From DASZFV01 sp036494575 (lineage in GTDB: Bacteria; Myxococcota_A; Polyangia; Fen-1088): a stretch of 32,067 nt of DNA. Position numbers and translations under genes: made by a program. Positions 14,551 through 21,308 of this stretch are shown here, one piece after another; position 1 is the stretch's first letter; every line of letters starts with the position of its first letter. The notes under the pieces were generated by a model. The model was not told where the DNA came from. It saw only the letters and a list, made by a program, of their open reading frames with translations, and did no database searches. The DNA is taken from contig DASXOE010000165.1 of NCBI GenBank assembly GCA_036494575.1, positions 1-32,067 of the forward strand, in the 5' to 3' direction.

Positions 14551-16997
14551 GCCGCGGCGGGGCTCGTCGACGCGGGCAGGATCTTCTTCTCGCCGCCGGC
14601 CGGGCGCGCCACGGCGAGCGGCACTGTGGGCACGGGCGCCTCGCCGTAGAGCCAAGAGTACGCGAAGTACGAGGCGAGCACGCGCTTCGTGTAGTTCCGC
14701 GTTTCGTCGTAGGGGATAGTCTCCATGAACTCGTCCATGGCGATGTTCCCGCGCTCGGCGAGCCAGCGCTCGACGGCCGCCTCACCCGCGTTGTAGCCGG
14801 CTATCGTGAGCGGCGGGACGGCGTTGAAGTGCTTCCACAGGAACCCGAGGAAGCGCGCTCCTATCTCGACGTTCTTCGTCGGGTCGAGGAGGAGGTCGCG
14901 CGTGACTTTGTCGCCGTTCGCGAAGCGCTTGGCCGTCTTGATGATCATCTGCGTGAGGCCGATGGCGTTCGCGAACGACTCGATGCGCGGCGAGAACGCG
15001 CTCTCCTCGCGCATGATGGCGAGCTCGAGCCACTCGGGCAGCTGGTTGGCCTTGGCGTTTTTCGACACGAGCGCAGGGAAGGCGCGCGGGTAGGCGATCT
15101 TCCATTTCGCCTCGCCGAGCGCCTGCGGGTACGCGAGGCGGTAGCGCGTCACCCCGTAGCGCGGGATGGAGTGCGAGGCCGCCCACGAGCCGCCGCGATC
15201 GAGCAGGATCGCCGTGATCCACAGCAGATCCTCGTCCTCCGCGCCTTCGCCGCGGACGCCCACGTGCTTGTCGGCCGAGGTCGCGAGGCCGAGCTTCGCG
15301 AGCTCGCGCCGCGCGTCGCCGCCCTGGCCCATGCGCGCGAGGTCGACGGCGCGCAGGAACGCTGCATCGCCGAAGAGAGGCCGCGCCGCGAAGGTCCACG
15401 CCGGCACGTCGTGGATGCCCGCGCGCAGGGACGTCACGAGCGCCGTCTCGGCGGCGGCGTCGAGCGTGCGCAGTCGCGTCAGCCCGAGCAAGGCGTACAC
15501 CGAAAGCGGATACTCGCGCACGGCGCGTTCGTAGGTGGCCCGCGCGTCGGTCGCCTTGCCTTGCCGTTCGAGGACGCGCGCCCTCCAGTAGAGCGCCCGG
15601 CCCTCGGCGTACCAGATCTCCTCGTGCGGGACGAGGCGCAGGTTCTCGTCGAGCCAGCGGAGCGCCTCTTCGTCCTTGCCCGCGCGGTAGGCCGTGAAGG
15701 CGAGCCGCCAGAGCGCCTCGTTGAGCAGGTCGCCCTTGGGGTAGCGCTTCGGCACCTCGGAGAGGATGGCCACAGCGGTCGCGTCGTCGCCCGCGTCGCT
15801 GGCGAGCTCGGCCTGCCGCAGGCGCGCATCGTCGGCGTAGCTGTGGTCGCTGTGCTCGGTCTCGACGCGCGTATACCGCGCGACCGCCATGTCGCGCGCG
15901 CCCATGCTCGCGTAGCAGCGGGCGCCCTGGTAGAGAGCCTTCGCGTGCAGGTCGCGATTCCCGGCGCGGAAGCAGGCGCCGTCGGCCTCGTCGAAGAGCG
16001 GCGCCGCGCGCGGGCGCTGGCGCTGCTTCCAGACCGACTGCGCGCGGTGGAAGCGCGCGCGGCACTCGAGATCGCGGTCGAGGCCGGGCGCCGCGAGCGC
16101 CGTCGCGAAGGCCTGCTCGGACTCGACGTTGCGGTTGTGGTCGAAGTAGCTCATGCCGCGCGTGACCCACTCGCCGGCCGTGTGCGTGCGCACGAGCTTC
16201 GCGTCGGGCGCGGCCAGAGTCGCCGCGAGGGCCTCGAGCCGCTCGGCCGCGCGATCGGACCATGCCTCGAGGGGCGCCTCCGCCCACACGCGCCGGTAGA
16301 GCGCCGTCGCGTCGGCCAGGACACCCGCCGAGCCGTCCGGCGACGCGTCGCCGGTCCGCTCGAGCACCTCGGCGCGCTTGAAGAGCACCTCGGCGCGCCG
16401 CGGCCCGCCCGGAAAGCGCGCAAGGTACGCGTCGAGCGCGAGCTCGACCTCGTCCCAGCGCGACATCGCCCGCAGCGCGTCGACGCGCACGAGCGCCGCC
16501 TCGGCCTCTGGCACCGTCCCGGTGGGCACGCGCTCGACCCAGGTCAGCGCTCCGGGCGCGTCACCGCGTCGGAGCCGGCAGCGGGCCGCGTGATACGCGT
16601 GATAGGCGGCCAGCTTGGGGTAGGCCGTGTAGAGCTCCTCGAAGAGGGTCCCGGCATCGCTCCACTTCGACTGATTCTCGCGCGCGAGGGCGAGCATGTA
16701 GCGGGCGGCGAGCTGCTCCGGGGTTTTCTTCCGGAGCGCGCCCACCGCCTTGGCGAACGCGGCCTCGGCGCCGGCCCAGTCCTCCTCGCGCACGCGGTCG
16801 ACGCCCAGCTTGGCGGCCCCCGTCTTGAAGAACGGCTCGAGCCACGCCTCGTCGAACGCGATCGCCTTGCCGACCTCGCGCGCCACCGGCGCCGGCGGCC
16901 CAATCGGCTCCTCCCCCTCCTCGTCTTGGCCCAGCGCCCGGTGCCCAACGGTCAGCACCAACGGAACGATCAAGACGAATCGAGCGAGGGGGCGCAC
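14541..16997 (-). CDS. Soluble lytic murein transglycosylase (SLT) with long helical N-terminal region
   Basis: Cleaves peptidoglycan between MurNAc and GlcNAc to form 1,6-anhydro ends in the periplasm. About 818 residues, longer than the ~645 of E. coli Slt70. N-terminal signal peptide (RPLARFVLIVPLVLTVGHRALG, then an acidic start). The long middle region is built of helical TPR-like repeats, matching the U-shaped domain of Slt70. The C-terminal SLT domain has the catalytic glutamate in MREESAF (about E665), then IGLTQMI, and the GYNAGEAAVERW and ETRNYTKRVLA motifs. Start: TTG 17003 is possible, but GTG 16997 is preferred because a promoter-like TTGCTT-N16-TAACCT ends six bases before it. 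The C-terminal tail ends at a PIN-gene remnant. Confidence 0.92.
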   Translation of the reverse strand: MRPLARFVLIVPLVLTVGHRALGQDEEGEEPIGPPAPVAREVGKAIAFDEAWLEPFFKTGAAKLGVDRVREEDWAGAEAAFAKAVGALRKKTPEQLAARYMLALARENQSKWSDAGTLFEELYTAYPKLAAYHAYHAARCRLRRGDAPGALTWVERVPTGTVPEAEAALVRVDALRAMSRWDEVELALDAYLARFPGGPRRAEVLFKRAEVLERTGDASPDGSAGVLADATALYRRVWAEAPLEAWSDRAAERLEALAATLAAPDAKLVRTHTAGEWVTRGMSYFDHNRNVESEQAFATALAAPGLDRDLECRARFHRAQSVWKQRQRPRAAPLFDEADGACFRAGNRDLHAKALYQGARCYASMGARDMAVARYTRVETEHSDHSYADDARLRQAELASDAGDDATAVAILSEVPKRYPKGDLLNEALWRLAFTAYRAGKDEEALRWLDENLRLVPHEEIWYAEGRALYWRARVLERQGKATDARATYERAVREYPLSVYALLGLTRLRTLDAAAETALVTSLRAGIHDVPAWTFAARPLFGDAAFLRAVDLARMGQGGDARRELAKLGLATSADKHVGVRGEGAEDEDLLWITAILLDRGGSWAASHSIPRYGVTRYRLAYPQALGEAKWKIAYPRAFPALVSKNAKANQLPEWLELAIMREESAFSPRIESFANAIGLTQMIIKTAKRFANGDKVTRDLLLDPTKNVEIGARFLGFLWKHFNAVPPLTIAGYNAGEAAVERWLAERGNIAMDEFMETIPYDETRNYTKRVLASYFAYSWLYGEAPVPTVPLAVARPAGGEKKILPASTSPAAATP

Positions 16998-17003
16998 CCT
17001 CAA

Positions 17004-17031
17004 AGGTTACGGCGCCCCACCACCCAAGCAA
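17004..17031 (-). promoter_or_regulatory. Promoter of the lytic transglycosylase gene
   Basis: On the reverse strand TTGCTT (17031-17026), 16-bp spacer, TAACCT (17009-17004), six bases before GTG 16997. Placement implies a leaderless or nearly leaderless transcript. Confidence 0.45.
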
Positions 17032-17055
17032 GAAATCGCCTCTCGCGAGGCCTTC

Positions 17056-17958
17056 TCACTTCGATTTGTGGACCGTGACCTGATTGCGCCCGCCGTGCTT
17101 GGACTTGTACAGGGCCTGATCGGCCAGGGTGACGAGCTCGGCGGCGTCCTTGACGGCGGGGTCGGGCAGGCCCGCGACGCCCACGCTGATGGTGAGCGGG
17201 ATGTGGGTGCCCTCGAAGACGAACTTGTTCTGCGCGACCGCCTTGCGCATGCGCTCGGCGACGATCTGCCCCTGCATGACGTCGGAGCCGCGGCAGATGA
17301 CCCCGAACTCCTCGCCGCCGTAGCGCGCGAAGACGTCCTCGGCTCGCAGCGCGCCCGTGAGCAGCGCCGCGATCTCCGAGAGGACGTGGTCGCCCGCCTG
17401 GTGGCCGTACGTGTCGTTGACCTTCTTGAAGTGGTCGATGTCGAAGAGGACGAGCGTGAGCGGCGCGACGTGCCGGATCGCGAACGTGAACTCGCTCTCG
17501 AGGCGGTCGGTGAAGTACTTCTTGTTGAAGGCCTTCGTGAGCCCGTCGCGCAAGGCGGACTCGTACATCTGCTTCTGGAAAATCTCGTCGAGGTTGTCGT
17601 GGTACGTGAACTTCAGGATCGTCGTCGACCCGACCAGGATCTTGTCGCCGTCGACGAGCTCCTTGTTGGCCTCGACCTTGAGCCCGTTGCAGTACGTGCC
17701 GTTCGTCGAGCCGAGATCCTGTAGCACGATCCGGTCGTTGACGATCACGAGCTGCGCGTGCTCGCGCGAGATGCCGTCGTCGAGGAGGCGAATCTGCGCT
17801 TTCTGGCCGCGCCCGATGATCGTCTTCTCGCCATCGATCTTATACATCTCGCCCACGCTCGCGCCCGCCAAGACCACGAGATAGGCGCGGTCCCGCTTGC
17901 CACCCTCGGGCGCCAGAGGCGCCTCGAACATCCTTGTGCTCTCGTCTGCCGGAGGCAT
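17056..17958 (-). CDS. FHA domain-diguanylate cyclase (GGDEF)
   Basis: Makes c-di-GMP from two GTP, under control of a phosphothreonine-binding FHA domain. About 300 residues. FHA (~20-110): TIIGRGQKAQIRL, the S-R-E-H motif (DGISREHAQL) and LGSTNGTYCNG carry the conserved Gly-Arg, Ser-His and Asn-Gly. GGDEF (~125-295): DGLTKAFNKKYF, FDIDHFKKVNDTYGHQAGD, and active site RYGGEEFGV. An inhibitory I-site RxxD (RAED) lies five residues before GGEEF. There are no membrane helices, so it is cytoplasmic. An upstream ATG (17970) would add four residues, but a TAACAT element overlaps it and sits ten bases before ATG 17958. A kinase and a PP2C phosphatase in the same window could control the FHA input; that is inference. 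Confidence 0.93.
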   Translation of the reverse strand: MPPADESTRMFEAPLAPEGGKRDRAYLVVLAGASVGEMYKIDGEKTIIGRGQKAQIRLLDDGISREHAQLVIVNDRIVLQDLGSTNGTYCNGLKVEANKELVDGDKILVGSTTILKFTYHDNLDEIFQKQMYESALRDGLTKAFNKKYFTDRLESEFTFAIRHVAPLTLVLFDIDHFKKVNDTYGHQAGDHVLSEIAALLTGALRAEDVFARYGGEEFGVICRGSDVMQGQIVAERMRKAVAQNKFVFEGTHIPLTISVGVAGLPDPAVKDAAELVTLADQALYKSKHGGRNQVTVHKSK

Positions 17959-17968
17959 CCCAAGAACC

Positions 17969-17974
17969 ATGTTA
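17969..17974 (-). promoter_or_regulatory. Probable -10 element of the FHA-GGDEF gene
   Basis: TAACAT on the reverse strand overlaps the first possible ATG (17970) and ends ten bases before the next in-frame ATG (17958), favouring the second as the start. No strong -35 is seen. Confidence 0.35.
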
Positions 17975-18012
17975 ACACGGCCTTACGGTGGCCGCGCGCC
18001 TCTCGTGGTCTT

Positions 18013-18033
18013 CAGCCGTCAGCCGTCAGCAGT
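18013..18033. repeat. Short tandem repeat, 7-bp unit CAGCCGT, at the 3' end of ispA
   Basis: CAGCCGT occurs at 18013-18019 and 18020-18026, followed by the variant CAGCAGT (18027-18033). The repeat contains the ispA stop codon and encodes its last residues (TADG). Confidence 0.6.
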
Positions 18034-18924
18034 TGGCGCGCTCGGGCGCTCGAGGAGCCGTCGGGCGAATTCCACCAGCCGTTCGGCGCGCGCGCCAAGC
18101 GGCGCCAGAAATCTGACTGCCTCCGCCACGAGGGCTTCGAGACGCGCGCGCGCGGCCTCCGCGTGGGCCGGGTGATCGGCGTCGTCCAGATCGTCGGCGT
18201 GCTGGAAGGCCACGCCGAAGCGCTCCCCGAAGCCGGCGAGGGCCGCGAGCTCGGTCTCCAGGGCGCCGCCGACGGCGCCTCCGATCTCGAGGGCCGCGCG
18301 GAAGAGTGCCGCGGTCTTCTCGGCGTGCAGCAGCTCGAGCGTCGCGAGGTCGGCTGGAGTGGGCTCTCGCAGATCGCGGGCCTGTCCCCGCACCATGCCC
18401 CGCGCGCCGGCGCCGCGTGAGAGCGCCCCCGCCGCCGCCAGGAACGCCGCCGGTCGCCCAGCGGCCGCCCCGGCCTCGGACATCCACTCGAACGCCAACG
18501 TCAGCAGCGCGTCGCCGGCCAGGATCGCCGTGGCTTCGTCGAAGGCCTTGTGGTTGCTGGGACGGCCGCGACGGAAATCGTCGTCGTCCATGGCGGGCAG
18601 GTCGTCATGGATGAGCGAGTAGCAGTGGACGAGCTCCACGGCGCAGCAGGCGACGGCGACGTTCGAATCGACGGGCGCGCCGTTCATCTGGGTCTCGGCA
18701 GCCGCGAGCGCGAGCAGCGGACGCAGGCGCTTGCCGGGCGCGAGCAAGGAGTAACGCATGGCCTCGACGAGCCGCCCCGGATCGCCGTCCGGCGGCACGG
18801 GCAGGCGCGCGTCGAGCACGCGCTCGATCTCCTCGCGGCGCGCGCTCACCCAGGCGTCGAGCGCGGCCGCCGGTGTCGCCGCCGATGCGGAGGTCGACGT
18901 CGACGGCGTCGTCGACGGGGACAT
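18019..18924 (-). CDS. ispA: Polyprenyl (farnesyl/geranylgeranyl) diphosphate synthase, IspA type
   Basis: Chain-elongating trans-prenyltransferase that condenses IPP with allylic diphosphates. About 301 residues from ATG 18924. Low-complexity Ser/Thr start, then GKRLRPLLALAAAE (IPP-binding), the first aspartate-rich motif in LIHDDLPAMDDDDFRRGRP, NHKAFDEATAILAGDALL, and the second aspartate-rich motif QHADDLDDADH. The long insertion before the last D of the first motif (DDLPAMDDDD) is typical of bacterial IspA. Oddity: after the second motif, the usual segment with GK..TYP is not visible; the sequence goes straight to the final helices. The gene follows xseB by 14 bases, the classic xseB-ispA order; dxs does not follow. 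The C-terminus runs into a tandem repeat. Confidence 0.88.
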   Translation of the reverse strand: MSPSTTPSTSTSASAATPAAALDAWVSARREEIERVLDARLPVPPDGDPGRLVEAMRYSLLAPGKRLRPLLALAAAETQMNGAPVDSNVAVACCAVELVHCYSLIHDDLPAMDDDDFRRGRPSNHKAFDEATAILAGDALLTLAFEWMSEAGAAAGRPAAFLAAAGALSRGAGARGMVRGQARDLREPTPADLATLELLHAEKTAALFRAALEIGGAVGGALETELAALAGFGERFGVAFQHADDLDDADHPAHAEAARARLEALVAEAVRFLAPLGARAERLVEFARRLLERPSAPTADG

Positions 18925-18938
18925 GGACGCGGGACCTC

Positions 18939-19220
18939 TCACTCTTCGGGCATCTCGAAGGGGGCCGTGGCCGGGGGCTCGGCGCCGCCCGCGCCCAGCA
19001 GCATCTCGACCTTCTTCTCCGCGCCGTCGAGGATGACGGCGCCGCGCTTGCACAGCTCCATGCCCTCTTCGAACGCCTTGAGGCTCTCCTCCAGCGGGAG
19101 GTTCCCGCCCTCGAGCCGCTCGACGAGTGCGCGCAGCCGGCCCAGCAGATCCTCGAAGCGTTCGGGCGCCGGTGCGTCTCCGCCCGCCTCGGACGAGGTC
19201 CCGGATCGCGTGCTCGCCAT
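18939..19220 (-). CDS. xseB: Exodeoxyribonuclease VII small subunit
   Basis: Small subunit of exonuclease VII, which degrades single-stranded DNA from both ends together with XseA. 93 residues, usual size. The family pattern is clear: FEDLLGRLRALVERLEGGNL, PLEESLKAFEEGMELCKRG and the following helix AEKKVEMLL. An N-terminal Ser/Gly/Pro-rich stretch (~1-20) and a Pro/Glu-rich tail flank the coiled-coil core. The start ATG 19220 is six bases after a good promoter. xseA is not in the window. First gene of the pair with ispA; together they are divergent from the redoxin gene. Confidence 0.93.
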   Translation of the reverse strand: MASTRSGTSSEAGGDAPAPERFEDLLGRLRALVERLEGGNLPLEESLKAFEEGMELCKRGAVILDGAEKKVEMLLGAGGAEPPATAPFEMPEE

Positions 19221-19226
19221 GCCAGC

Positions 19227-19255
19227 CTTCTACGACTCCCCGGGGTCCTTTTCAA
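19227..19255 (-). promoter_or_regulatory. Promoter of xseB-ispA
   Basis: Reverse strand TTGAAA (19255-19250), 17-bp spacer, TAGAAG (19232-19227), ending six bases before the xseB ATG. The transcript would be leaderless or nearly so. Confidence 0.5.
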
Positions 19256-19269
19256 TCTCGTATCCCTGC

Positions 19270-19275
19270 TAAGAT
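19270..19275 (+). promoter_or_regulatory. Probable -10 element of the redoxin-fur pair
   Basis: TAAGAT ends three bases before GTG 19279, too close for that codon to be in the mRNA, and 12 bases before GTG 19288. It supports the second GTG as start. It lies divergent to the xseB promoter. Confidence 0.45.
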
Positions 19276-19287
19276 GCCGTGTTCAAC

Positions 19288-19845
19288 GTGGCCATCGAGA
19301 CCCCACCGCCCGAGCTGGGCGCGCCGTGCCCCGACTTCCGGTTGCCGGCCGTCGACGGACGCACGTACGCGCGCGACGACTTCTCCTCGGCGCCCGTGCT
19401 CGTCGTGATGTTCATCTGCAATCACTGCCCGTACGTCAAGGCGGTCGAGGATCGGCTCATCCGACTCGGGCGCGAGTACGGTCCGCGCGGCGTGCAGCTC
19501 GTGGGGATTTGCTCGAACGACGCCGAGACATACCCGGATGACGCTTTCGACCAGCTCGCGGCGCGCTGGCGCGAGCGCGGCTATGGCTTCCCGTACTTGC
19601 ACGACGAGCCGCAGACCGTGGCGCGCGCGTTCGGCGCCGTGTGCACGCCGGACATTTTCGTATACGACCGCGACCGCCGTCTGGCCTATCGCGGGCGCAT
19701 CGATGATTCGTGGAAGGACGAGAGCAAGGTGACCGAGCGCGAGCTCGCAGCCGCGCTGGACGCGCTGCTCGAGGGCGGCATGCCGGCGGTGGCGCAGCGG
19801 CCCTCGATGGGGTGCTCGATCAAATGGCGGAGCGAGGCCGCGTGA
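19288..19845 (+). CDS. Thioredoxin-fold redoxin (AhpC/TSA-like)
   Basis: A 185-residue thioredoxin-fold protein of the redoxin/AhpC-TSA group. Visible: LGAPCPDFRLPAVDG at the N-terminus, VVMFICNHCPYVKAVED with a CNHC active site, VGICSNDAETYPDD, the cis-proline region AVCTPDIFVYD, and YRGRIDDSW. The C-terminal SMGCSIKW motif is characteristic of the subgroup with a CNHCPYVK active site. No signal peptide is seen, so it is probably cytoplasmic. Start: GTG 19288 is preferred over GTG 19279 because a TAAGAT -10 element ends three bases before the latter. Its stop overlaps the proposed start of fur (GTGA), suggesting a redox/metal-responsive operon. The electron donor is unknown. Confidence 0.88.
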   Translation: MAIETPPPELGAPCPDFRLPAVDGRTYARDDFSSAPVLVVMFICNHCPYVKAVEDRLIRLGREYGPRGVQLVGICSNDAETYPDDAFDQLAARWRERGYGFPYLHDEPQTVARAFGAVCTPDIFVYDRDRRLAYRGRIDDSWKDESKVTERELAAALDALLEGGMPAVAQRPSMGCSIKWRSEAA

Positions 19846-20363
19846 GCTCCGGCGCGCGGGCGGTCAAGAACGAGGTCGGTCGCGGCAAGGACGCCAAGGC
19901 GCCCTGGCGCGACTACCTGCGCAAGAAGGGGCTCAAGACGACGCAGCAGCGCGAGGCCATCGTCGACGCCTTCCTGCGCAGCTCTGGCCACGTCAATCTC
20001 GAGGATCTCCTGTCGAACGCGCGCCGCAAGCAGCCCAGCGTCGGCCTGGCGACCGTCTATCGAACCGTGAAGCTGCTCGAGGAGGCCGGCATCGCAGCTG
20101 CGCGCCACTTCGGCCCGGGGCAGACCCTGTACGAGGTCTCGGAGGGGCGCGCGCACCACGACCACCTCATCTGCGAGAGCTGCGGGTTCATCACCGAGTT
20201 CGAGAACGACGAGATCGAGCACCTCCAGGACGCGGCGGCGCGCCGGGTCGGGTTCAACGTCATCCGGCACCGGCACGAGCTGTTCGGCCTATGCGAAAAG
20301 GCCCGCGGCATCGCCAACGGAAGATGCCCCGGCGAAGAAGCCGGCCGCCGCCCGAAGCGCTAG
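19842..20363 (+). CDS. fur: Fur-family transcriptional regulator
   Basis: Metal-dependent DNA-binding repressor of the Fur superfamily; Fur, PerR and Zur cannot be told apart with certainty. About 173 residues. Winged-helix domain: GLKTTQQREAIVDAF, VGLATVYRTVKLLEEAGI. Metal-binding half: HHDHLICESCG, FENDEIEHLQDAAARR, HRHELFGLC. The first structural zinc pair C111/C114 is present; the second is altered, with C151 followed by Ala at 154 instead of Cys, although C162 occurs further on. The tail is basic. Start GTG 19842 overlaps the redoxin stop by four bases with GGAG nine bases upstream; ATG 19824 in the same frame is an alternative adding six residues. Confidence 0.88.
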   Translation: MSSGARAVKNEVGRGKDAKAPWRDYLRKKGLKTTQQREAIVDAFLRSSGHVNLEDLLSNARRKQPSVGLATVYRTVKLLEEAGIAAARHFGPGQTLYEVSEGRAHHDHLICESCGFITEFENDEIEHLQDAAARRVGFNVIRHRHELFGLCEKARGIANGRCPGEEAGRRPKR

Positions 20364-20382
20364 TCGCGGCCGTCGGCGGGAC

Positions 20383-21153
20383 CTACGCGCCGTTCGACAG
20401 GCACTGCAACGCGAGCACGGTGATGTTGTCGGTGCCGCCGGCTTGGTTGGCGGCGTCGACGAGGCCGGAGACGGCGGCCTCGAGGTTGCCGGCGCCGCGC
20501 ACGACCTCGAGCAATTTGGGGTCCTCGACCATCCCCGACAGCCCGTCCGAACAGAGGATGAAGATGTCCTGGTCGTGGATGTCGTGGGCGAGCACGTCCA
20601 CTTGCACGGTGTCGCGCATGCCGAGCGCGCGCGTGATGACGTTCTTGTGCGGGAACTTGCGCTGCTCGTCCTCGGACATGTTCGGCTTGGCGTCCTTGTA
20701 GTCCTCGAGCAGCGAGTGGTCGCGCGTCATCTGGAGAATCCCGGTGGGGCGGATGCGGTAGCAGCGCGAGTCGCCCACGTGCGCGATGTAGAACTTGTCG
20801 CCCACGATCTGGCCGCTCACGATCGTCGTCCCCATGCCCTTGTACTTCGCGTCCTGCGCGGCGGACTGGAAGATGCGCTGGTTGGCCACCTTGATGCCGA
20901 CGACGAGCCGGTTCTCGACGTAGGACAGGTGGCGATCGAGCTTGTAGGGCCAGGTCGCCTCCTCCTCCTTGCTGCGCGTGAAGAACTCCTGCATGACGTC
21001 GGCGGCCATCTTCGACGCCACCTCGCCGGAGGCGTGGCCGCCCATGCCGTCGGCCACGAGGAAGAGCTGCTCGTCCTCGATCAACGAGAAGTAGTCCTCG
21101 TTGTGAGTGCGCTTCATCCCGACGTCGGTCTTGGCGGCGTAGCGAATGCGCAT
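20383..21153 (-). CDS. PP2C-family Ser/Thr protein phosphatase (PrpC/Stp type)
   Basis: Metal-dependent phosphatase removing phosphate from Ser/Thr, the usual partner of Hanks-type kinases. 256 residues, typical size, no membrane segment. Motifs: TDVGMKRTHNEDYF, LFLVADGMGGHASGEVAS, MGTTIVSG, AHVGDSRCYRIR, TRDHSLLEDY, ITRALGM, FILCSDGLSGMV and GGTDNITVLAL, so the metal-binding aspartates are all present. A ~30-residue insertion (KEEEATWPYKLDRHLSYVEN) follows the second motif, as in myxobacterial Pph proteins. The start ATG 21153 has a good promoter 15 bases upstream. It is divergent from cinA and convergent with fur. It may counter the kinase at 2279, but that is inference. Confidence 0.93.
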   Translation of the reverse strand: MRIRYAAKTDVGMKRTHNEDYFSLIEDEQLFLVADGMGGHASGEVASKMAADVMQEFFTRSKEEEATWPYKLDRHLSYVENRLVVGIKVANQRIFQSAAQDAKYKGMGTTIVSGQIVGDKFYIAHVGDSRCYRIRPTGILQMTRDHSLLEDYKDAKPNMSEDEQRKFPHKNVITRALGMRDTVQVDVLAHDIHDQDIFILCSDGLSGMVEDPKLLEVVRGAGNLEAAVSGLVDAANQAGGTDNITVLALQCLSNGA

Positions 21154-21168
21154 GGTCAGGAACCATCC

Positions 21169-21197
21169 AAGGTAATGGCGGCGTCGGGGGGCGTCAA
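21169..21197 (-). promoter_or_regulatory. Promoter of the PP2C phosphatase gene
   Basis: Reverse strand TTGACG (21197-21192), 17-bp spacer, TACCTT (21174-21169), ending 15 bases before ATG 21153. Strong match in both boxes and spacing. Confidence 0.55.
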
Positions 21198-21270
21198 TTC
21201 GGGGTTTCGATCTTCCCGGAACGGTGCCGCCCCCGCACTGGAAAGTCGGACGGCGTCGCAGGAAGTTTCG

Positions 21271-21299
21271 TTGACACCCGAAAATGGCCCGGGTAGGGT
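21271..21299 (+). promoter_or_regulatory. Promoter of the cinA-thpR-recA operon
   Basis: TTGACA (21271-21276), 17-bp spacer, TAGGGT (21294-21299). The -10 ends nine bases before the cinA ATG, so transcription should start within two or three bases of it. No LexA-type box was recognised. Confidence 0.65.
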
Positions 21300-21308
21300 A
21301 CTGCTCAA

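Noticed and set aside
19279..19287. Earlier GTG (19279) as the start of the redoxin.
   Set aside because: TAAGAT ends only three bases before it, so a transcript from that promoter could not include it. It remains possible if another promoter is used.
20363..20383. Possible hairpin GCGCTAG ... CTACGCGC between fur and the PP2C gene.
   Set aside because: The arms match only with an indel, so the stem is too weak to call.
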